From positions 277,172 to 291,833 of the forward strand of contig DAHB01000005.1 of the NCBI GenBank assembly GCA_002498365.1: 14,662 nt of DNA, read 5' to 3'. This DNA is from Methanomassiliicoccaceae archaeon UBA421 (GTDB lineage: Archaea > Thermoplasmatota > Thermoplasmata > Methanomassiliicoccales > Methanomethylophilaceae). Made by a program: the position numbers and the translations under genes. Within the stretch, counting starts at the first letter, position 1, and each line of letters starts with the position of its first letter. This document shows, piece by piece, positions 5,497 through 12,172 of the stretch. The notes under the pieces were generated by a model. The model was not told the DNA's origin, did no database searches, and saw only the letters and a list, made by a program, of their open reading frames with translations.

Positions 5497-7668
5497 ATGG
5501 CAATGAAAGACAGGTCCGACAAGGCCATAAAGGTCGCGGAGCTCAAGCCCGGAGAGGCCGGGAGAGGAGTGGTCAGGCTCGACCCGGAGCTCATGACCGT
5601 TATGGACATCAGGGTCGGAGACATAGTAGAGATAGCAGGAGACAAGAGGACGGTTGCAAAGGTCCTCAGAGGAGGGCCCGAGGATGCCAACCGCGGCATC
5701 GTCAGGATGGACGGCACCACGAGAAGGAACGCCGGGACCTCCATGGACGAGAAGGTCGCGATAAAAAAGATAACGGCCAAGAACGCCACGAAGATCACTT
5801 TCTCGCCGACAGACCAGCTTAGGCTGCAGGGCGGGGACGAATACCTGAAGCAGGTGTTCGAGGGACGTGCGTTCTCCAAGGGGGACGTCATCGCCCTGAA
5901 CGTGATGGGGAACAAGATGGAGCTTGTGGTCACGTCTTTCGCCCCTTCGGGTGAGGCCGCCATGATGACCTCGGCCACTCAGGTCAAAGTAAGCGAGAGG
6001 CCCGCGGACGCGGCCACGGGGGACATACCGAAGGTGTCCTACGACGACATCGGCGGACTTGGCGACGCGGTCAACAGGATCAGGGAGATGGTTGAGCTTC
6101 CGCTCAAGCACCCCGAACTGTTCAAGAGGCTCGGTATCGAGGCGCCGAAGGGCGTCCTTCTGCACGGCCCCCCGGGAACGGGAAAGACCATGCTCGCAAA
6201 GGCCGTCGCAGGAGAGACGAGCAGCAACTTCGTGTACATCGGCGGGCCGGAGATCATGAGCAAGTTCTACGGCGAGTCGGAGGAAAAGCTCAGGGAGATC
6301 TTCAAGGATGCCGAGGAGAACGCGCCCAGCATCATATTCATCGACGAGATCGACAGCATAGCGCCCAAGAGGGACGAAGTGACGGGAGAGACCGAGCGTC
6401 GCATCGTGGCACAGCTTCTGGCGCTGATGGACGGATTGAAATCCCGCGGCAAAGTGGTCGTCATAGGAGCGACCAACAGGCCCAACTCCATCGACGAGGC
6501 GCTGAGAAGGCCGGGCAGGTTCGACAGGGAGATCGAGATAGGGATCCCGGACAGGGACGGCAGATTCGAGATCCTCCAGATACATACCCGCGGGATGCCC
6601 ATAGACGACAGCGTCGACCTGAAGCTGGTGGCCGACAGGACGCATGGGTATGCCGGTGCGGACATCTCCGCCCTCACCAAAGAGGCGGCGATGGCCTCGC
6701 TGAGGCGCGTGCTTCCCGACATAGACACCGAGAACGAAGAGGTGCCGGGGGACGTGCTGAACAAGATCAACGTCACCGCGGACGACTTCCGCGATGCTTT
6801 CAAGGATATGCAGCCCGCGACGATGAGGGAGGTGCTGATAGAGCGTCCCAACGTCAAGTGGGAGGACATCGGTGCCCTCGAGTCCGTGAAGCAGGAGCTC
6901 AAAGAGGCTGTCGAATGGCCGCTGAAGTACGCCAAGGTATTCGAGCACATGGGCGCCAAGCCGCCAAAGGGCATATTGCTCTACGGCCCGCCCGGGACCG
7001 GTAAGACGATGCTGGCGAAGGCCGTGGCAACGGAATCAGAGGCCAACTTCATATCTGTCAAAGGACCGGAGTTCTTGAACAAATGGGTCGGGGAGTCCGA
7101 AAAGGCGGTAAGGGAGACTTTCAGAAAGGCCAGGCAGGCATCTCCGTGCGTGGTATTCATGGACGAGATAGACAGCATAGCGCCTAACAGGGGGGCGGGG
7201 AGCAGCGACAGCAACGTGACCGAGCGCGTTGTGTCCCAGCTGCTGACCGAGATGGACGGGCTCGAATCCCTGAACAACGTCGTGGTCGTCGCGGCCACCA
7301 ACCGCCCCGACATGATCGACCCGGCGCTGCTCAGGCCCGGAAGGTTCGACAAGAGCATGCTGGTCGCTCCCCCCGACGAAGAATCCAGGGAGGCGATATT
7401 CGGCATACACACCAGAGGCAAGCCCCTGGAGGACGATGTGGACCTGAAGAAGCTCGCCGGCATGACGGAAGGGTGCACCGGAGCGGACATCGCGGCAATA
7501 TGCAACGAGGCCGTCATGACGTCGGTCAGACGTCTGGTGGCGTCCGGAGAGGTTCCGGACCGGGAGGCCCTCGGCGAATGCAGGGTGGCCATGAAGGACT
7601 TCGAGGGCGCGGTCGGCAAATTCGGACCGGCCGCGGCCAGGAGGCTGAAGGAGTACAGCGGGAACTGA
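5497..7668 (+). CDS. cdc48: Cdc48/VCP-like AAA+ ATPase (VAT)
   Basis: A 723-residue type II AAA+ unfoldase, the archaeal VAT/Cdc48/p97 homologue. It forms a hexamer that threads and unfolds proteins, usually for the proteasome. The N domain (about 5-180: double-psi barrel, then a second subdomain) is followed by D1 and D2. In D1, Walker A is GPPGTGKT at 224-231 and Walker B is IIFIDEID at 279-286. In D2, Walker A is GPPGTGKT at 497-504 and Walker B is VVFMDEID at 552-559. Both rings keep the RRPGRFD or LRPGRFD Arg-finger region (337-343, 612-618), so both should hydrolyse ATP. The start at 5497 is chosen because AGGAGGT (5483-5489) lies 7 nt upstream. An in-frame TTG at 5446 would add 17 residues unlike the family and has no ribosome-binding site. 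hsp20 follows by 35 bp, forming a likely stress operon. Confidence 0.97.
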   Translation: MAMKDRSDKAIKVAELKPGEAGRGVVRLDPELMTVMDIRVGDIVEIAGDKRTVAKVLRGGPEDANRGIVRMDGTTRRNAGTSMDEKVAIKKITAKNATKITFSPTDQLRLQGGDEYLKQVFEGRAFSKGDVIALNVMGNKMELVVTSFAPSGEAAMMTSATQVKVSERPADAATGDIPKVSYDDIGGLGDAVNRIREMVELPLKHPELFKRLGIEAPKGVLLHGPPGTGKTMLAKAVAGETSSNFVYIGGPEIMSKFYGESEEKLREIFKDAEENAPSIIFIDEIDSIAPKRDEVTGETERRIVAQLLALMDGLKSRGKVVVIGATNRPNSIDEALRRPGRFDREIEIGIPDRDGRFEILQIHTRGMPIDDSVDLKLVADRTHGYAGADISALTKEAAMASLRRVLPDIDTENEEVPGDVLNKINVTADDFRDAFKDMQPATMREVLIERPNVKWEDIGALESVKQELKEAVEWPLKYAKVFEHMGAKPPKGILLYGPPGTGKTMLAKAVATESEANFISVKGPEFLNKWVGESEKAVRETFRKARQASPCVVFMDEIDSIAPNRGAGSSDSNVTERVVSQLLTEMDGLESLNNVVVVAATNRPDMIDPALLRPGRFDKSMLVAPPDEESREAIFGIHTRGKPLEDDVDLKKLAGMTEGCTGADIAAICNEAVMTSVRRLVASGEVPDREALGECRVAMKDFEGAVGKFGPAAARRLKEYSGN

Positions 7669-7703
7669 AGAAGAAAAGAGACATGAGAAAAGGAGTGATA
7701 GAG

Positions 7704-8189
7704 ATGAGCGAAGACATTTGGAACATACTGTTCAGGGAGTTCGAGAACTTCAACAGAAGGATGGACGATATGCTCTCCGGGTTCGAAGATCTGAGCGCCC
7801 CCGATGTCAAGACCTACGGGTACACCATGTACCGCGGCCCCGACGGGGTCGCCCACGTCAAGGAATTCGGGAACATCGAAGGAGAGCTGGGCCTTCCGTC
7901 GGCCGATACGGTAAGGGAGCCCTTAACCGACGTGACGCGCGAGGGGGACGTCGTAAGGGTCATGGCAGAGGTCCCGGGCGCCAAGAAAGAGGACATCGTG
8001 CTCGATGCCACATCCGACTCGGTATCGATCTCCGTGGACACGCCCAACAAAAAATACCGCAAGACGGTCGCCCTGCCCTGCGAAGTGGACATCGGGTCCG
8101 CGAAAGCGGAGTACAACAACGGCATCCTGGAGGTAAGCTTCAGATCCGAGGACGAGAAGAAGTCGGGCAGGCGCATAGAAGTCGACTGA
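7704..8189 (+). CDS. hsp20: Small heat-shock protein, Hsp20/alpha-crystallin family
   Basis: A 161-residue small heat-shock protein, an ATP-independent holdase that keeps denaturing proteins soluble. The N-terminal arm (1-70) includes the amphipathic FENFNRRMDDMLSGFEDL (13-30) and YRGPDGVAHVKEFGNIEG (43-60), a pattern I associate with archaeal Hsp20 proteins. The alpha-crystallin domain spans about 72-147, with VVRVMAEVPGAKKEDI (83-98) and the closing signature YNNGILEVSF (137-146). The start at 7704 is preferred because AGGAGTG (7691-7697) lies 6 nt upstream; the earlier in-frame ATG at 7683 has only purine-rich sequence before it. It lies 35 bp after cdc48 and is probably co-transcribed with it. 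Archaeoglobus is known to place hsp20 and cdc48 together in one heat-shock operon. Confidence 0.93.
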   Translation: MSEDIWNILFREFENFNRRMDDMLSGFEDLSAPDVKTYGYTMYRGPDGVAHVKEFGNIEGELGLPSADTVREPLTDVTREGDVVRVMAEVPGAKKEDIVLDATSDSVSISVDTPNKKYRKTVALPCEVDIGSAKAEYNNGILEVSFRSEDEKKSGRRIEVD

Positions 8190-8203
8190 TGATCTGCAGA
8201 AGT

Positions 8204-8247
8204 CATTTTTTCCTCCGAAACCTTTTAAGCCGGCCCGCGCGGCCGGT
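8204..8247 (+). terminator. Terminator region after hsp20
   Basis: A T6 tract (8206-8211) begins 17 nt after the hsp20 stop. It is followed by the GC-rich inverted repeat CCGGCC-cgcgc-GGCCGG (8230-8246). The T tract alone could end transcription in archaea. The hairpin follows the T tract rather than preceding it, so it may instead stabilise the 3' end of longer transcripts. Confidence 0.5.
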
Positions 8248-8273
8248 CTCCCCCTTAAATAATGTATGAGTGA

Positions 8274-8282
8274 TTTTTTATA
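8274..8282 (+). promoter_or_regulatory. TATA box of the XRE-regulator operon
   Basis: TTTTTTATA is centred about 26 nt before the GTG at 8305, so transcription should begin at or next to the start codon. No Shine-Dalgarno sequence precedes the GTG, which fits a leaderless mRNA. Confidence 0.6.
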
Positions 8283-8304
8283 GAAGAACTACCACTTTAT
8301 TACC

Positions 8305-9252
8305 GTGAGCAGAGCGGAGCTTATCGAATCCACCCGCACGATATTGACGAGTGCCGGTTACGATGTGTCCTCCACCCTGAATCTCCGAAGCGTGTGCTTC
8401 GACATCGTCGCCCGCAGGGACGACAGGCTGCTTATCATAAAGATACTCAGCAACGTCGATGCCTTTTCGAGAGAGAACGCAGAGGAGATGAAGGTCCTAG
8501 CCGAGGCCCTGAAGGCCAGCCCGCTGCTCATCGGTGAAAGGTCCAGCTCCGGAGTGCTGGAGCTGGGCATCGTTTATTCAAGGTTCAACATCCCGATCAT
8601 CTCGAACGAGACATTGGCCGACCACACCATCGAAGAGGTCCCGCCGCTGATATTCGCGGCGCCCGGAGGGCTGTACGTCAAACTGGACGGCGACCTGCTG
8701 AAGAGCATCAGGAACAAGGAGGGCTTCAGCCTGGGCGTGATCGCCGAGATGGCCGGGATCTCCAGGCGCACTGTGCAGATGTACGAGTCCGGCATGGGGG
8801 CCATGATAGATGCCGCCCTCCGCATAGAGGAGTTCCTCAACACGCCGATGATCCTGCCTCTGGACCCCTTCGCCTATAAGACGGAGGACACCGCCAACAA
8901 GTACGAGATCAGCGGTGGCGCCCGCACCGGGTCGGAAGTGCTGAACAAACTGCTGGATATTGGTTTCAGCGTCACTCCCGTGATGAAGAGCCCCTTCGAT
9001 GCCCTGTCGAGGGTCGAGGAGATAATCATCCTTACCGGCACGGGTTCCGATGAGGAGAAGCTTGTACAGAGGGCCTCGGTGACCTCTGAGGTCTCAAGCC
9101 TGGCCGGAAGGCCGTCCGTGGTCATAGTCGAACGTACCAGGGACCGCAACAACATCAAGACCACCGCGGTCATATCCACAGAAGAACTCAGGAGGATCGA
9201 CGACAGCGACGAGCTCACCGACCTGGTCATGACAAGGAGCACCAAGAAATGA
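8305..9252 (+). CDS. Archaeal XRE/Cro-CI-type HTH transcriptional regulator with nuclease-like flanking domains
   Basis: A 315-residue member of the archaeal 'putative HTH-type transcriptional regulatory protein' family. The helix-turn-helix is at about 131-162, with core FSLGVIAEMAGISRRTVQMY (141-160). The N-terminal domain (1-125) carries FDIVARRDDRLLIIKILSN (32-50). This resembles a restriction-endonuclease-like fold but has I-I-K instead of the E-x-K of PD-(D/E)XK enzymes, so it is probably a non-catalytic binding domain. The C-terminal part (about 205-290, from GSEVLNKLLDIGFSVTP) looks like a second alpha/beta domain. The GTG start is inferred from the TATA-box distance and the position of the family-like N-terminus. 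The stop overlaps the next ATG by 4 bp (ATGA), and a third gene is coupled the same way. The target genes and signal are unknown. Confidence 0.85.
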   Translation: MSRAELIESTRTILTSAGYDVSSTLNLRSVCFDIVARRDDRLLIIKILSNVDAFSRENAEEMKVLAEALKASPLLIGERSSSGVLELGIVYSRFNIPIISNETLADHTIEEVPPLIFAAPGGLYVKLDGDLLKSIRNKEGFSLGVIAEMAGISRRTVQMYESGMGAMIDAALRIEEFLNTPMILPLDPFAYKTEDTANKYEISGGARTGSEVLNKLLDIGFSVTPVMKSPFDALSRVEEIIILTGTGSDEEKLVQRASVTSEVSSLAGRPSVVIVERTRDRNNIKTTAVISTEELRRIDDSDELTDLVMTRSTKK

Positions 9253-9860
9253 TATCCCTGAAGGCGGGGGATGCCGTGATCGACATCCTGCCCGTGGTTA
9301 GGGGGCTTCCCGAATACGGCAAAGCCGTCAGGGACGCTTTCGGAAAATACGACATATACGCCGCATCCCTGAGCCCCGAGGAGATCGAGGGGGTCAGGAA
9401 CCGCACCGAACTCATGGATGGGTACGAACCCGGGGAGCTGGAGGCCGTTTTCGCGAAGAGACTTTCGGAGTTCGGCGAGATCAGCGTCCCGGCGCCTGCC
9501 TGGTGCGAGCTGGTGGACCTCTGCGATTCCAACTCGAAAACGCTTTCGGCCCTGGACATGCCGGACCGCGAATACACCGAACTCTACTGCCAGAGCGTCA
9601 GCTCGATGGAGTTCGTCAGAGAGCACCGTCTTGCGAAGAAAGGGATGAAGAAGAAGTTCGACATGTCCTCCCCCGAGTCCTTCGCCGTTGATTGGGACAG
9701 GCACGTGAACGCCGTCAGGGGCTTCAGGGAGCTGAGCGGCCTCCGCGAGAGATATATCTCCCTGCGACTGTCGGATATATCAAAGAAGGGCGGAAGGGCC
9801 CTTGCCGTGATAGATCACGAAAGGGTGGCCGGGATCGTCCGCCTAATGGGTGATGAATGA
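9249..9860 (+). CDS. Unrecognised 203-aa protein, possibly a degenerate TraB-family member
   Basis: I do not firmly recognise this protein. It is soluble-looking (no signal peptide or membrane segment), acidic and mixed alpha/beta. The start ATGA overlaps the upstream regulator's stop, with AAGGAG at 9234-9239 nine nt before it. Its two ends resemble TraB/PrgY proteins: VIDILPVVRGLPEYGKAV (10-27) sits where TraB has a beta strand with a GxxH motif, and GGRALAVIDHERVAGIVRLM (181-200) resembles the closing VVAVVGAGHVPGI-like segment. In this reading both GxxH motifs have become P-V-V-R and D-H-E-R, so a hydrolase-type site would be lost. The middle (80-120, with PAPAWCELVDL and ALDMPDREYTELY) fits the same overall plan. 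The similarity was judged by eye and is weak; an unrelated lineage-specific family is possible. Confidence 0.8.
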   Translation: MISLKAGDAVIDILPVVRGLPEYGKAVRDAFGKYDIYAASLSPEEIEGVRNRTELMDGYEPGELEAVFAKRLSEFGEISVPAPAWCELVDLCDSNSKTLSALDMPDREYTELYCQSVSSMEFVREHRLAKKGMKKKFDMSSPESFAVDWDRHVNAVRGFRELSGLRERYISLRLSDISKKGGRALAVIDHERVAGIVRLMGDE

Positions 9861-10963
9861 TGCAGGCGAAATGCCCCGAATGCTCAAAAAATCAAGATCT
9901 GGGACATAAGTTCTGCGGCGGATGCGGCAACATGCTCGACTGCCCAGAATGCGAACGTTACCGTACGGCCGGCACCGCTTTCTGCGGCGGATGCGGGAGA
10001 CGCTTCGGCCTCCTTCTTGCTTATGTTCCGGATAAAAAAAGCAACGGCCCGGTCTTCTGGGCATCGTTGTTCGCCATGGGCTTCGTGATGATTTTTATGG
10101 CCGTGGAGGCGGCGACCATGATTTTCAAATTCGCTGACGTTTTCGTCTACGCGGCGGAGATCGACTACGGCCTCCTGGTCCTTTTGCCTTCTCCCCATGT
10201 GTTCCTGCGTTTCTCAGGTACGGAGTCTCAGATATACTGGGTATTCCTGGTGGCCGCCGTTCTGCTCAGCTTCGCACAGCTCGCCCGGGAGATGTACTCC
10301 AAGCACGTTGGCCGAGGGCCCGAGGACGACATGCGGGGACTGGAGGACACCAGCGCATACTGGCTCGGCCTCTTATGGCCGTCCACCGTCGTGATACAGC
10401 TCGCCATAATGCTGCTGCTGATAATGTGGGGCGACGCGGACCTTCCGTCGTTCGAGACCTCCGATGACCGGTACATGATGTTCGTACTTGCAAGTGCCAG
10501 CGTATGGGAGGAATTGATAACCCGGCTCCTTATGATCGGACTTCCGCTGGCGGTTTTCGCTTTCGCATCAAAGAAGGAACGCCCGGCGAGGTACCTGCTG
10601 GGCGGCTTCGGTGTCGGAAAGGCCGCCATGGTACTGATAATAATGTCCTCCGCGATCTTCGGATATGCCCATTACGACGGATGGGGCATGATCAAGATCC
10701 TGCCCTCGTTCATGTTCGGCCTGGCGGCAGGATATCTCTATTGCAAATACGGCCTTTACGCTTCAGTTCTCCTGCACTTCGTCAACGACTACATGCAGTC
10801 CTTCCTTTGGCTTGGCATGGGGGCCGGGTCCATGTCTATCCTCGTCCTGATGCTCCTGGGGCTGGGGCTGGTCACCACGGTGATACTCGCCGTTAAGGGA
10901 GTGCCCTTCGCAAAGGGCTTCCGGCGCCGGGAGTTCTTCCCTGACTCATTCAATAAGGATTGA
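9857..10963 (+). CDS. Double zinc-ribbon CPBP-family intramembrane protease (CAAX protease/Abi)
   Basis: A 368-residue protein with a soluble head and a polytopic membrane body. The head has two zinc ribbons: CPEC (6-9) with CGGC (20-23), and CPEC (29-32) with CGGC (43-46). From about residue 65 there are roughly seven or eight hydrophobic segments. The three CPBP (type II CAAX protease/Rce1/Abi) motifs are present: EELITR (218-223, EExxxR), FGYAH (268-272, FxxxH) and HFVN (307-310, HxxN). The glutamyl intramembrane protease site therefore looks intact. Known members cleave prenylated proteins or give bacteriocin immunity; the archaeal substrates are mostly unknown. The ATGATG at 9857-9862 offers two starts. 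The first overlaps the upstream stop by 4 bp; the second (9860) is better spaced from GGTGA (9849-9853). The 3' end overlaps the convergent gene by 18 bp. Confidence 0.88.
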   Translation: MMQAKCPECSKNQDLGHKFCGGCGNMLDCPECERYRTAGTAFCGGCGRRFGLLLAYVPDKKSNGPVFWASLFAMGFVMIFMAVEAATMIFKFADVFVYAAEIDYGLLVLLPSPHVFLRFSGTESQIYWVFLVAAVLLSFAQLAREMYSKHVGRGPEDDMRGLEDTSAYWLGLLWPSTVVIQLAIMLLLIMWGDADLPSFETSDDRYMMFVLASASVWEELITRLLMIGLPLAVFAFASKKERPARYLLGGFGVGKAAMVLIIMSSAIFGYAHYDGWGMIKILPSFMFGLAAGYLYCKYGLYASVLLHFVNDYMQSFLWLGMGAGSMSILVLMLLGLGLVTTVILAVKGVPFAKGFRRREFFPDSFNKD

Positions 10964-11704
10964 GAGCCTTCTCTTGGACTCGGCCGCGGACGCCAGCGAC
11001 CTGGACTCTATGATATAGCGGCCTTTGTACCAGGACAGTGATCCCATCGCCTTGGGGAAGTCCACGGTGCCGTCGCCTACGGTCATATGGGAATCGTTGT
11101 CGCCCATATTGTCGTGCACGTGCACGTTGACTATCCTGTCCTTGAACGCGGATATCATCTCCCCGGTCTGCCCGGTCGTATTGGCGTGGCCTATGTCGAA
11201 ACATACTCCTAGATTAGTCCCTTCGATTATCTCTCCGAGTTCGGCGGCGGTCTTTCCGATCATCGGCGGGAAATTGGGCATGTTCTCTATGGCATAAGTG
11301 ACCCCGTACTCGGAAGCTGTCCTGTCAAGGGTCCTCATCGATTTCCTGGACATCTCGACAGCTTTCCTCTCCATGCCCGGCACGCTCAGGGACGACAGCC
11401 CGGGATGGACCGTTATCATCTTGATCCCCGTCTCCGCCGCCAGCTCGGCCGTGGATATCATTTCGAGGATGGAGGCTTCGCGCATCCTTTCCGTCAGCGA
11501 GGCGAGGTTTGTGTCACTTATAGGCGAATGCAGGGAAAATGTCATCTTGTAAGAGGACCTTAGGGCGTTCAGCCTCGGCCATATGAGGGAGAGGCCGTGC
11601 TCCGCCTCGGCGAATATCTCCCAGTGTCCGAACTCCTTGGACACCGCCTCCATGATCTCTTCGAGCGGGTGGGCGCTGAACTCCGTGCATGAAACTCCGA
11701 TCAT
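10946..11704 (-). CDS. Xylose isomerase-like TIM-barrel protein (sugar-phosphate isomerase/endonuclease IV superfamily)
   Basis: A 252-residue AP-endonuclease-2/xylose-isomerase-like TIM barrel. Members are divalent-metal enzymes that isomerise or epimerise sugars, or cut DNA at abasic sites. Candidate metal ligands lie at the strand ends: His59 (FSLHSP), His100 (ITVHPG), Glu140 (YAIENMP), Asp170 and His173 (CFDIGHANTTG), His195/His197/Asp198 (VNVHVHDNMG), Asp204/His206 (NDSH) and Glu233 (IIESRS). It is a little shorter than typical endonuclease IV, and the substrate cannot be told from sequence. The start at 11704 is preferred over 11710: GGAGGT (11716-11711) lies 6 nt from it, whereas it directly abuts the upstream ATG. 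The resulting ATGA overlap couples it to the UPF0201 gene. The 3' end overlaps the convergent CPBP gene by 18 bp. Confidence 0.85.
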   Translation of the reverse strand: MIGVSCTEFSAHPLEEIMEAVSKEFGHWEIFAEAEHGLSLIWPRLNALRSSYKMTFSLHSPISDTNLASLTERMREASILEMISTAELAAETGIKMITVHPGLSSLSVPGMERKAVEMSRKSMRTLDRTASEYGVTYAIENMPNFPPMIGKTAAELGEIIEGTNLGVCFDIGHANTTGQTGEMISAFKDRIVNVHVHDNMGDNDSHMTVGDGTVDFPKAMGSLSWYKGRYIIESRSLASAAESKRRLSILIE

Positions 11705-12090
11705 AACCATACCTCCTCTCCGTCAAGTGTGCGGGGGAGCACACGGTCCAGATATCCCTCGATGTCTTCGTCGTCGATGCGGACGTCGATGGTTCCCAGA
11801 ACGGCCCCTTTGGTGGCGAACGATACCTTCCCTACGGTCGCGACCTGCTTGTTGAGGCGGAACGTGGTGCGCTCGTCGCCCAGTCCTTTTATCAGCACTG
11901 CGCGGGCGGCGTCCAGTATCTTCTGTCGTCTTACCAGCATCGAGAAGTGCTCAATGCCCGGCGCCATGCCTTCGAATCCCCAGGGCGTCCTTTCCATTGA
12001 GGCGTCCGGGAAGAGCTTCATCACGGCGTCCAGCACCAGGCTCTCCGACTCGCTGGGATTGACCGGGCAGGATATCCTGACGGATGTCAT
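11701..12090 (-). CDS. UPF0201-family archaeal protein (predicted RNA-binding)
   Basis: A 129-residue protein that I match to the archaeal UPF0201/COG1931 family. The signature is LRRQKILDAARAVLIKG-like: here VRRQKILDAARAVLIKG (53-69), followed by TTFRLNKQVATVGKVSF (75-91). The N-terminal strand MTSVRISCPVNPSES and the KLFPDA segment (25-30) also fit. The family fold resembles the ribosomal-protein-L5/RNA-binding type and its function is unproven. The start at 12090 is chosen because a TATA box (12111-12119) lies about 25 nt upstream, giving a leaderless mRNA, and because the in-frame extension to 12213 has no family resemblance and runs through the divergent promoter. The downstream TIM-barrel gene overlaps by 4 bp (ATGA), so the two are translationally coupled. 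Confidence 0.82.
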   Translation of the reverse strand: MTSVRISCPVNPSESESLVLDAVMKLFPDASMERTPWGFEGMAPGIEHFSMLVRRQKILDAARAVLIKGLGDERTTFRLNKQVATVGKVSFATKGAVLGTIDVRIDDEDIEGYLDRVLPRTLDGEEVWL

Positions 12091-12110
12091 GTCCCGGAGA
12101 TTGATTGTGT

Positions 12111-12119
12111 GTATATAAC
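12111..12119 (-). promoter_or_regulatory. TATA box of the UPF0201-TIM barrel operon
   Basis: The minus strand reads GTTATATAC, centred 25 nt before the ATG at 12090, so the transcript should be leaderless. The sequence just before the ATG (CTCCGGGAC) has no Shine-Dalgarno match. Confidence 0.65.
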
Positions 12120-12141
12120 CCTCCCCGGCGGGCGGGTAAGG

Positions 12142-12150
12142 ATTATGTAT
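12142..12150 (+). promoter_or_regulatory. Weak TATA-like element of the PolD small-subunit gene
   Basis: ATTATGTAT is centred about 26 nt before the ATG at 12173, the right distance for a leaderless start. The match to a TATA box is imperfect. The ATG has no Shine-Dalgarno sequence, which indirectly supports leaderless initiation. Confidence 0.35.
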
Positions 12151-12172
12151 CTGCGATGCAACATACCCGGGC

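Noticed and set aside
5437..6948. 503-residue open frame on the minus strand
   Set aside because: It lies opposite cdc48, has no ribosome-binding site and reads as His/Val/Arg/Leu-rich antisense of GC-rich codons. cdc48 is unmistakable on the other strand.
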